NCBI RefSeq assembly: GCF_005886105.2
Contig: NZ_PNCO02000001.1
Location: forward strand, 2,849,001 to 2,913,000
Length of the DNA: 64,000 nucleotides
Direction: 5' to 3'
Source: Pseudoalteromonas galatheae
GTDB lineage: Bacteria; Pseudomonadota; Gammaproteobacteria; Enterobacterales; Alteromonadaceae
The notes under the pieces are model-generated. The model saw nothing but the letters and a program-made list of their open reading frames with translations, had not been told where the DNA came from and made no database searches. Positions within the stretch are counted from its first letter, which is position 1, and every line of letters starts with the position of its first letter. Below are positions 1-9,500 of the stretch, in pieces. Made by a program: the position numbers and the translations under genes.

Positions 1-1
1 T

Positions 2-961
2 TTTAAAGATCAAACCAGCTATGGCGAAACCGTATTTGATGTCCAACCGATTATAGAAAACGAGCAAGTTGTTGCACTACAAGTGCACTCTAGAGGTGTT
101 GATGGCAGTGAAAAAGTCGTCGAAACAGATAACCTAGTCGTAAGCATTGGTGGCGGTGGATATATACCAAAACAATTTAGAAAGCTGGCAGGCGACACTC
201 GCGTATTCCACAGTAATGATTACAAAGTCGCTATTGAAGCAAATAACACAGCTAAGAAAATTGCCGTAATTGGCGCAGGTCAAAGTGCCGCCGAAATATT
301 TATGGATTTACACGGCCGCGCAGATGATAACCAAGTCGACTTTGTTATTCGTGCAAACTCTATTAAGCCATCGGACGACAGTCCATTTGTAAATGAAATT
401 TTCAACGCAGAATATACTGATAAGGTTTTCTCTAAATCCGATATCGAGCGCGAAGCCTTCTTAAAAGAATACCGCCAGACCAACTACGCCTGTCCTGACT
501 TACCACTTATCGAACAAATTTATGGTGTATTTTACGAACAAAAAGTACGCAGTCACTATCGTCATCGCTTCCTTTCAAGCACAGAGGTCGCGGCGGTTGA
601 TGCGGACGAAAACGGTATTCATTTAACTCTCACAAACCGCAAAACTGGCGACACTAAAGTATGTACCTACGATGCGGTAGTGCTAGCAACAGGCTATGTA
701 CGTGATCAGCACAAAACGCTATTGGCGCCTTTATCGAAATACTTAGGTGACTTTACCGTAGGACGCGACTACCGCATTCAAAGCACGGAAGACTTTAAAC
801 CGAATATTTTCTTGCAAGGCGCATGCGAAAGTTCCCATGGACTGAGCGATACCTTGTTATCAATTTTGGCAGTCCGTAGCCAAGAAATTGGTGAGGTACT
901 TAAACAACTAAAACAAACATCAACGCCTCAAGTTACTGATAACACGGCGCTAGTGGACTAG
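2..961 (+). CDS. L-ornithine N5-monooxygenase, 3' part (5' end outside window)
   Basis: The reading frame is open from base 2, so the N-terminus with the FAD site lies outside the window; a GTG at 83 is internal, not the start. Seen in the sequence: an NADPH-binding GAGQSAAE motif, the ATGY motif typical of N-hydroxylating monooxygenases, and a C-terminal HGLSDTLLSILAVRSQEI-like block shared with PvdA/SidA enzymes. By family, it uses FAD, NADPH and O2 to hydroxylate the side-chain amine of ornithine (lysine in some relatives) in the cytoplasm, making the hydroxamate precursor of a siderophore. It lies 86 bp upstream of a TonB-dependent receptor on the same strand and next to NRPS genes, which supports the role. 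Ornithine rather than lysine is inferred from the PvdA-like C-terminus. Confidence 0.9.
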   Translation, partial: FKDQTSYGETVFDVQPIIENEQVVALQVHSRGVDGSEKVVETDNLVVSIGGGGYIPKQFRKLAGDTRVFHSNDYKVAIEANNTAKKIAVIGAGQSAAEIFMDLHGRADDNQVDFVIRANSIKPSDDSPFVNEIFNAEYTDKVFSKSDIEREAFLKEYRQTNYACPDLPLIEQIYGVFYEQKVRSHYRHRFLSSTEVAAVDADENGIHLTLTNRKTGDTKVCTYDAVVLATGYVRDQHKTLLAPLSKYLGDFTVGRDYRIQSTEDFKPNIFLQGACESSHGLSDTLLSILAVRSQEIGEVLKQLKQTSTPQVTDNTALVD

Positions 962-976
962 CCTCGAACTAAAACG

Positions 977-1006
977 GGTGATTGAGAAAAGCTCTGCTCA
1001 ATCACC
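977..1006 (+). other. Hairpin between monooxygenase and receptor genes
   Basis: A perfect 10-bp inverted repeat (GGTGATTGAG / CTCAATCACC) has a 10-nt loop and no U-run after it. It could attenuate or separate transcription of the receptor from the monooxygenase, but it is not a canonical terminator. Confidence 0.45.
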
Positions 1007-1047
1007 TCATAAATAAATCTGCTTCTCAAAAATAATAAGGAGTCTTT

Positions 1048-3246
1048 GTGAAACAACAACGCTCAACCCCATTGTTAACCCTATCACCCATTGCTGCCGC
1101 CATTTTAGGTTTAACACTGGTATCAACTGCACATGCTGAAGGTAACTCGCCAAGCAAACTAAAAGCGGTTACCGTCAATGCTGATGCCGACCAAGAAACG
1201 GCAACAGGTCCGGTTGAAGGTTACAATGCACGCCGCAGTGCAACTGGCTCAAAAATCGATGTTGCAATAATTGAGGTGCCACAAACCATCAATGTTGTCA
1301 CCGCAGACAAAATTGAAGCCATCGGCGCAACGCGTGTGACAGAAGCATTATCATATACCGCAGGTGTAAATACCGCACCTTGGGGTGACTTACCACAATA
1401 CGATTGGTTATACATTCGTGGCTTTGATGCTTATGCACCTGGTTTCTACCAAGATGGTCTACAGATCCGTAACAGTGGTAACTGGGGTTTATGGCAGACC
1501 GAAAGCTACGGTATGGAGCGTATAGAAATTCTTAAAGGCCCCTCTTCAGTATTATATGGTCAAAATGGCCCAGGTGGCGTCGTTAACCTAGTTAGTAAAA
1601 TGCCAACGCCATTTTCGCAAAATGAGCTGCAGATCAAGCTTGGCAATAACAGCCTCAAACAACTAGCCGTTGATATGTCAGGTCCAATTGACGACGATAG
1701 CGAGTATTTATATCGCGTGACAGGCTTAACCAAAAAGTCTGATTTGAGTACCGATCCACTAGAAAACGATCGCGACTACTTAGCCCTATCAATGACTTGG
1801 CAACCAAGTAGCCAAGGGAAAATCACCTTTTACTCACAGTATTACGACATTGAGTCTGGCGCTGCTTGGCACGCCTACCCAACAACAGGTACTATTTTAC
1901 CGAACCCTAACGGCCAAATCCCGTTTTCAACATTGATTGGTGAGCCTGATTTCAACCGCTACAACCAAGAACAGTGGGTAGTAGGTTATAAAGGCGAGTA
2001 TCATTTCAATGACAGCTGGCAAATCAAGCAACACGCACGCTATGCGGAATTTGACGTTGACTATGGCATCATTTGGGGTAAATGGGCGCAAAAAAATGCT
2101 GATAACCCAAATGACCCTGAAAACTTCCGTTACTTAGCCCGTACTCCACTATCAAGTAAAGAGGAAGTCAGCGGCACCACTATCGACACGCATTTGATCG
2201 GTCAATTTTCACACGGTAACGTAGAGCATACCTTACTCATTGGTGCCGATTATCAAGATACTGAGATTGAAGTGAGAGCGCGCTACGGCGGTGTGTTAGC
2301 TGATCTTGATATATTTAACCCGACTTACGGCTCAAGTGTGATCCAGCCTGAACCTAACATCAAGGGTATTTCCAAGCTAGAGCAGTTTGGTATTTATATC
2401 CAAGACCAAATCAAAATTAATGAGAAGATCATCGTTTCTTTGGCTGGTCGTTGGGATGAAGCAAAACTAAAAAATGAGACGCTAGAAGGCCAAGTAGACC
2501 CGACATCAGTGCGTACAGACAGAGAATTTAGTGCTCGCGCAGGTGTTGTTTATTTAGCTGATAACGGCTTAGCTCCTTATTTTAGCTACTCTGAATCTTT
2601 TGCACCGACGACCAATGTTGACCCTGCTACCGCTCGCCCTTTCTCACCTGAAACAGGTAAACAATACGAAACCGGTGTGCGCTATCAACCAAAGGACTCA
2701 ACTTCAAGCTATAGTGCAGCGGTATTTGAGATTGAACGTAGTGACTTCACTCAGTGGGTATGGACAACCGAACCTGCTGGCTACAAACAAACCGGTGCCG
2801 TCGTTGTGCGCGGTTTAGAGTTTGATGCCTTTGTGCAACCAACTGAAAAAATGAACTTAACCGCTTCTTACGCTTATATTCCAAAAGCGGATGTCACTGA
2901 AAGTGGTCTAGATCCAAGACTTGCTGACGAAGTGGGCAAACAGGATAAAGCCGTTTCAAAGCATCAGTTTAATATCTGGAGTGACTACCAACTTACCGAC
3001 AACTTCACTGTAGGTTTAGGTGCACGTTACACAGGAAGTAACAAAGGTACTGGTGAAAAAGCACCTAAAACCGTGGAGGGTTACACCCTGTTTGATGCCA
3101 TGGCAAGTTACGATCTGGCACAATGGCGCTTTGCACTGAACGTACGTAACCTAACTGACAAAAAGGTTATCGCTTCATGTGGCGCGACATCATGCTCTTA
3201 TGGCAGTCTCCGAAACATCGCATTAACTGCAACTTACCAATGGTAA
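1048..3246 (+). CDS. TonB-dependent siderophore receptor
   Basis: Outer-membrane receptor of 732 aa that would import the ferric siderophore using TonB energy. The start is GTG at 1048, supported by AAGGAG at 1037-1042. The first ~30 residues form a signal peptide ending in AHA. Next come a plug domain (~residues 60-190: PQTINVVT, GxxRVTEALSYTAGV, RIEILKGPSSVLYGQNGPGGVVN) and a long beta-barrel ending in an aromatic residue (TATYQW), as expected for BAM-dependent insertion. The length and plug motifs fit the FhuA/FpvA class (TIGR01783-like). Its position between a hydroxylase and NRPS genes suggests it takes up the product of the adjacent cluster. The exact ligand cannot be read from sequence. 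No convincing Fur box is visible in the 86-bp upstream gap. Confidence 0.95.
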   Translation: MKQQRSTPLLTLSPIAAAILGLTLVSTAHAEGNSPSKLKAVTVNADADQETATGPVEGYNARRSATGSKIDVAIIEVPQTINVVTADKIEAIGATRVTEALSYTAGVNTAPWGDLPQYDWLYIRGFDAYAPGFYQDGLQIRNSGNWGLWQTESYGMERIEILKGPSSVLYGQNGPGGVVNLVSKMPTPFSQNELQIKLGNNSLKQLAVDMSGPIDDDSEYLYRVTGLTKKSDLSTDPLENDRDYLALSMTWQPSSQGKITFYSQYYDIESGAAWHAYPTTGTILPNPNGQIPFSTLIGEPDFNRYNQEQWVVGYKGEYHFNDSWQIKQHARYAEFDVDYGIIWGKWAQKNADNPNDPENFRYLARTPLSSKEEVSGTTIDTHLIGQFSHGNVEHTLLIGADYQDTEIEVRARYGGVLADLDIFNPTYGSSVIQPEPNIKGISKLEQFGIYIQDQIKINEKIIVSLAGRWDEAKLKNETLEGQVDPTSVRTDREFSARAGVVYLADNGLAPYFSYSESFAPTTNVDPATARPFSPETGKQYETGVRYQPKDSTSSYSAAVFEIERSDFTQWVWTTEPAGYKQTGAVVVRGLEFDAFVQPTEKMNLTASYAYIPKADVTESGLDPRLADEVGKQDKAVSKHQFNIWSDYQLTDNFTVGLGARYTGSNKGTGEKAPKTVEGYTLFDAMASYDLAQWRFALNVRNLTDKKVIASCGATSCSYGSLRNIALTATYQW

Positions 3247-3276
3247 GTGCTAGCAACTAGATAAATTAACTCTCGC

Positions 3277-3304
3277 AAAAACGGCGCTACTCAGCGCCGT
3301 TTTT
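3277..3304 (+). terminator. Rho-independent terminator of the receptor gene
   Basis: A 12-bp stem (AAAAACGGCGCT / AGCGCCGTTTTT) with a 4-nt loop and a T-run begins 30 bp after the receptor stop codon. Confidence 0.9.
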
Positions 3305-3305
3305 A

Positions 3306-3465
3306 TACCAATTGTATTAAGTAAATGAGCTATTTTGAAGCGGGGAAATAGCTTTAGTAGCAAGGCAAAAATTTTGCTATTTAGTTGTTCTAAATGAGAA
3401 ATTTTTAACGAAGCTAATATGATATTTCACCCTTCAAATTGATTGAAGAATTAATTCAATTGGTA
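3306..3465 (+). repeat. Intergenic repeat family, copy 1 (short form)
   Basis: This 160-bp element is bounded by TACCAATTG and CAATTGGTA inverted ends. It contains the core GCTATTTAGTTGTTCTAAATG. It closely matches 43364-43571 but lacks a ~46-bp internal block present there. It encodes no protein. The terminal inverted repeats and dispersed copies suggest a MITE-like or REP-like element. Confidence 0.85.
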
Positions 3466-3490
3466 TTATTTCCAAAGACAAACCTAAAGA

Positions 3491-3520
3491 TAAAAATAAA
3501 GCGACTTATAGCCGCTTTAT
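3491..3520 (-). terminator. Terminator of the NRPS operon
   Basis: An ATAAAGCG / CGCTTTAT stem (8 bp, 9-nt loop) lies 20-45 bp downstream of the last NRPS gene. Read on the minus strand it is followed by a T-rich TTTTATCTT tract. Confidence 0.65.
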
Positions 3521-3539
3521 ACTTTAACTTTAAACTTCG

Positions 3540-6500
3540 CTAGACACGTTCTAATACGGTGCGCTCTTTAACCACCGCGAAATGCCCAACATCCAAGTCG
3601 TGAGACGAAACACTTTGGCTATTCAACCATTCGTACCACCATGCTTTATGCGCTTGCTCTCGACCTTTCATCCAAAACAGTTCGGCCTTACCGGTGTAAA
3701 CAGGTAGCGTCTCAATATTGACAGCAGCCAAGAATAACGGCTGGAAGGCCAGATATAAATGGTATAAGTCTTGAGCCGTTAACTGTCCGTAACCCGTCAT
3801 AAACTCCGTCCTTGGGTGCTCAAACACTTGTTTCATCAACCTTTGAATGTCATCACTTGATATCAGCTGTTGAGCAGAGCATTCAGCCAGCGTACTTTGT
3901 ATTTCAACGTCTTGCATCAAGGCAAACCCACTTTCTTCGCTCAGTAATAAGCTAAAGAAGGTTTGTAGCTGCATCAGTGGGCCTATTTGCTCTGCCAGTG
4001 TTGAGCGCTGTGCACTTGCATGAGGTGGCGAGTAAGGGTCAAGTAAAAGCAGCTGCTCTACTTGCTCACCTTGTTGTTCTAATTCAGCGGCAATAGCGTG
4101 CGCCAATACGCCACCTAAAGACCAACCACATAAACGGTAAGGTCCATGAGCTTGCACTTTACGAATTTCGCTCAGATGTGATGCCACCAGCGCAGATAAA
4201 TCAGCAGCTTGCCCAGTTAAGGGATCAGGCTGATAGGTCAGCCCGTACACTGTGCGCTTGCCATCGAGATGCCTTGCCAAAGTGGTGTAGTCCAACACTT
4301 TACCAAAACCATCATGTAAGCAAAATAGCGCACTTGCAGCGGCTGATTTTTGATTCAGTGCGATAATAGGCTCGCTACAAAGTGTATTTCCGGAGCCTGT
4401 AGTGCCTTGCAACTCAGTTAACTGCAAGGCTAACTGGCTCAGATCCGCAGTTTCAAACATGTGTTTTACCGCCATTTCAAAACCACGTTGGCGCATCAAT
4501 GACACCACTTTTAGACACGCGATAGAATCGCCGCCAAGCGTAAAGAAATTAGCAAAACGACTGATATTATTGATACCTAAAACCTCAGACCAGACTTGCG
4601 CCACACTTTGCTCCATATCGTTTATTGGCGCAACAAACTCTCCGCTATCTTGCCAAACCGGTTCCGGTAAAGCGTCGCGGTCAATTTTACCATTCGGGCT
4701 AAGTGGTAAGCGTTCAAGACTCATAATGCTGTTTGGCACCATATAGTCGGGTAAGACTTTGGCTAAGATGCTTTTTAGCTCATCACTTGACTGTACTTGT
4801 TGAGACTGCACATAGCCAACTAAACGGTCGCCTGACGGCGAAGGCTTTGCCAATACAACAGCTTTTTGAATACCGCTAATACTTGCAAGCTGAGCTTCAA
4901 TTTCTTCAAGCTCAATACGCAGGCCTCGGATCTTAACTTGGTGGTCGAGTCGACCCATGTATTCAATCAGCCCTTCTTTATTCCAACGCACCAAATCACC
5001 GGTACGGTAAAGGCGACCACCTGATGCAGATATCGGATCGGCAATAAATCGCTCTGCGGTTAAGTCAGGACGGTTAAGATAACCTCGGCTCAACCCTACT
5101 CCGCCTAAATAGAGCTCACCTACTACCCCTTGAGGAACTGGCGTCAAGTATTCATCGAGTACATAACAGCTGGTGTTTGAGATAGCACGACCGATTGGAA
5201 TTGTGGTTCGTGGCGCTTGCGTAAACTCCCAGTTGGTCACATGAATTGTGGTTTCTGTTGGTCCATATAAATTATGTACCTTGGCATCTGGCAACGCGGC
5301 GAACATGCGTTGACGAAGTTCCGGTGGCGCAGCCTCTCCTCCTACCATAATGTTACGTAAATAGTTCTCTTCACTGGGGTTTGTTTGCTCAATAAAGGCT
5401 TGTAGCATCGTAGGTACAAAGCTTGCGGTTGTAACTTGTTGCGCCTTGATAAGTGCAATTAGCTTGTCTGGATCTTTATGATCTCCGGGTTCAGATACCA
5501 CAATGCGGCCGCCTTGACTCAGTGGGAAAAATAGCTCCCAACAAGAGACATCAAAGCCAAACGGCGCCTTATGTAACACCGCATCTTCCCGTGTAAGTTG
5601 ATACTCGCGCTGCATCCACTGCATACAGCTAACCAGTGAGCGGTGACTAATAGCCACGCCTTTCGGTCGTCCCGTCGAGCCGGAGGTATAAATCACATAA
5701 GCTAGCTGCTCAGGGTGAGCATCGACAATGAGATTATCTTGGCTGTATGGCGCTAAGTCTATCTGTTGCCATACACACTGCATGATCTGCTCAGGGAATG
5801 GCGGCAGTGCATCTACCCCTTCAGCATGAGTCAATAGCCACTGTACGCCACTTGACGCCACAATATATTGCAGACGCTCTGCTGGATAATCTAAATCTAG
5901 TGGTACGTACGAGGCCCCCACTTTCATGATTGCCAACAGACTTATCACGGTTTCAACACTACGCCACATGCCCACAGCGACTCGGCTTTCTATACCCACA
6001 CCTTGTGATTGTAGATAATGCGCCAGCTGGTTTGCTTGTTGGTTAAGCTCAGCGTAACTCACATGATTGTTTTTAAATGTCACGGCGATAGCGTCAGGCT
6101 GTTTTTTCACCTGTGCTTCAAATAAGCGGTAGACCGCTTGCTGGGTGTTCTCTTTGATGGGGTTTTCACTCCACAAGCGCTGAGTTTGCCACGCATTGTC
6201 AGTCAACGCTTGCCAATCACCTAGCGGCTTTAGTTCCGGCTCTGCGACAAGCTGAGTCAAAGCATTCAGTAAATAGCCACACAACTGCGCAGGTTCAACA
6301 CTCGGTAGTGTTTGCGCTACGATGTTAAAGCCATCTCCAGCATCGTCAATAGAAACTCCAATAGGGTAATTGGTGCGTTCCTCACCGCCAAACACTTGCC
6401 AGCCATCATCGGTAACATAGAGCTTTTTCGAATCACCATGTTTGTGCGCATTTGGGCTATAACGATAATTCAACAGCGTCGAAAACAACGGCGTTCCTTT

Positions 6501-9500
6501 CGCTACGCTGCTGCAAGATTGTGCTTTGGATAAGCTCGCACTTTCATGGCTAATAAGCGCAGTTAACAGTTGCTGCGCTTGTTGCAATCCTGATTTAAGA
6601 TCTGCTTGGCGCAATCGAAAACGGATCGGCAATGTATTGATAAACATGCCAACAGCCCTATCGGCGCCTTCTCCACCTTGTGAGCGGCCAAACATCACCG
6701 TGCCAAATACCGGATCATTTAGTCCGGTCAGCTTTTGTAGCACCATCGCCCAAGCTAGGTGGAATACCGCAGCAGCACTGGTGTTTTGCTTTATGGCAAG
6801 GTGGCGCACTTGGGCGGCCAGTGTCTCAGGTACGGCAGTTTCGTGGGTTAGAATGTCCTCACCTGTCCCCTTAATATCTAACAATCCAAATGGCGCAGTT
6901 GGCGTTTCTATGTCCCCTAATAATTCACTAAAGAAGGTATTTTGCTCCGCTTCGGCCTCTGGATTTTGCTGCGCTAGCGCCACAAAACGTCTAAATGGTA
7001 CAGGCTCTGGCAGTAGCGCTGCATTACCCGCTAAAATCATCTGCACTTCTTCAACGAGTACTTCTAAGCTAGTGTGATCCATCACTAAATGATGACTCGG
7101 CAATTGCAACCAGCAGGTCTCGTCTTGCACTTCGGCAATAGCAATGGCGGCAATTAAAGGCGCACACTGTGTGTTTAGCCTAAAGTGAGTTGGATCTACG
7201 GCCTCATTTAAGCGTCTTGCTGCTGCCGTTAAGCCTGCCTCATCAACAGCTAGTGGCGCGTCACAGGCACAATCTAACCACTTGATTTCTACTTTGGCCT
7301 GACGCTGCACGACTTGCACAGGCTCTGGCAAACCCTGCCAAAAAATGGCTGTACGCAGAATATCATGGCGGGCAATAACAAGGTTAAGCGCATCAACAAA
7401 TGCACTTAGCTGCGCGCGGCTTTCAAAACGTAATAGGTTAGGCGTAATGTAAGCGTCGCCTTTTTCTTGCAAAGTATGGTGGAATAAAATTCCCGACTGC
7501 AGCGGCGCCAGCGGATAAATATCTTGGACATTTTGTACGCCCCCATCTACTTGCTCGACGACTTTAGCTATCTGATCATTATCCAGCCTGACCAATGGCA
7601 GCATTTCACTGGTGATAACAGCGGTATCCGTCGCAATCCCTGACCATGCGGTTTCTGGTGCTGCATCTTGGCGGTATGGCGTAAGGGCAGCCGCGAAGTG
7701 TTTGAGCACTGGCTGACTAAATAAGGTTTTCACTTGTGCTTGCCAACCAGCTTGGCGTGCACGCTCCACCAGCTTAATCGCCAACAGTGAGTGGCCACCT
7801 AACGAAAAGAAGTTGTCATCCCTGCCCACTCGCTCAAGGCCGAGTAAATCTGCCCATAGGTGTGCAGTCATGGTTTCAGCCTCACCTATCGGTGCGCTGT
7901 ATTCCTGCGCTTTGGCCCATTGTGGCTCAGGCAAAGCTTTGCTATCAACTTTACCATTGGCTGTCAGTGGCATTTTATCTAACACCACAAACGCATTGGG
8001 CACCATATAATCCGGTACATTTTCACCAAGTGCTTGAGCTAATTGCTGCTCATCTTGAATATTACCGGTAACATAAGCGACCAATTTATCGCCGGTCGCC
8101 AAGTGTTTCACTAATACTTTGGCTTCGCGCACTTGAGGTAAGCGTCTTAACTGCTCAGCAATTTCACCCAGCTCTATTCTAAACCCTCTGATCTGTACTT
8201 GATCATCGCTACGACCTAGGTATTCAATCTCACCGTTTTGATTCCAGCGCGCCAAATCACCAGTGCGGTACATCCTTTGGCCATTACCTAACACGCTGTC
8301 TGCAACAAAACGTTCGGCGGTTAAATCTGGTCGGGCAAAATACCCTCTGGCCAGCTGGATGCCTCCTATGTATAACTCTCCAGTAACGCCCTCTGGCACG
8401 GGGTTTAAACTGGCATCTAAAATATAGGTATGGGTTTGTGAAATACCTTGGCCAATAGGCGCTAAGCTTCTATTGTCGTTAATAAAAGGCCAGTGGGTTA
8501 CATGAATTGTGGTTTCTGTTGGCCCATACAAGTTGTTCATCACAACATCAGGCAGTGCCTTGTATGTGTCACGGAATAATTCAGCAGGCACGGCTTCACC
8601 ACCACACATGATATGCCGCAGCGAGGTGCATTCGGCCACATCAGGTAGCTCGATAAAGGCCTGTAATAAAGCAGGAGGAAATGAGGTTATTGCAACGCTT
8701 TGTTGTTGGATAAGTCGCTTCAGTTCGAGCGGATCGCGTTGGTCACCAGGTTTTGCAACCACCACCGACATCCCTTCACTCAGAGGGAAGAAAATCTCCC
8801 AGCAAGACACATCAAACCCAAAAGCGGCTTTGTGCAATACCGCTTCCTCAGGTTGTGGAGAATATTGTCTTGCCATCCATGCCATGCAGTTACTCAGTGC
8901 ACGATGGCTGATCGCAGCCCCCTTCGGGCGACCCGTTGAGCCCGAAGTATAAATCATATAAGCCAATTGCTCGGGATGAATAGCCACGTCAAGCGGCTGG
9001 GCTGACAACGTTTGCCAAGGCAATTGTGCTAAGTTGACGACAGGCAAAGAAGCCAAATGGTGTGTGATCTGCGTATCTTTCAGCACCTCGGTTAATTTCG
9101 ACTGTGCGTCAGGGTGAGTTATAATGGCTGTGAGTTGACTATTTTCTGCGATGTAAGCCAGTCGCTCTGGCGGATAATCTTGGTCCATAGGCACAAAGGC
9201 TGCGCCAGTTTTTAACACGCCTAATAACGTCACTACCGTATCCATACTGCGCTGTAGCGCCACACCGACTCTATCTTCGCGACCAATATTTAGGCTTTGA
9301 AGGTGCTGCGCAAGCTGATTTGAACGTTCATCCAGTTGTTTATAGCTCAAGGTTAAATCTGCAAATACCGCTGCCACTGCATCTGGCTGGGTGTCAGCCA
9401 AACGGCTAAACTTTTGCTGCACTGGGGTGGTGTCTTCTAGTTGTGGATTTAACCCCCAACGCTGCCATTGCTGCGTTTCACTATCGTCTAGCAAGTTAAT

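Noticed and set aside
82..961. GTG at 83 as the true start of the first gene
   Set aside because: The frame is open to base 2, and the protein lacks the FAD-binding N-terminus if started at 83.
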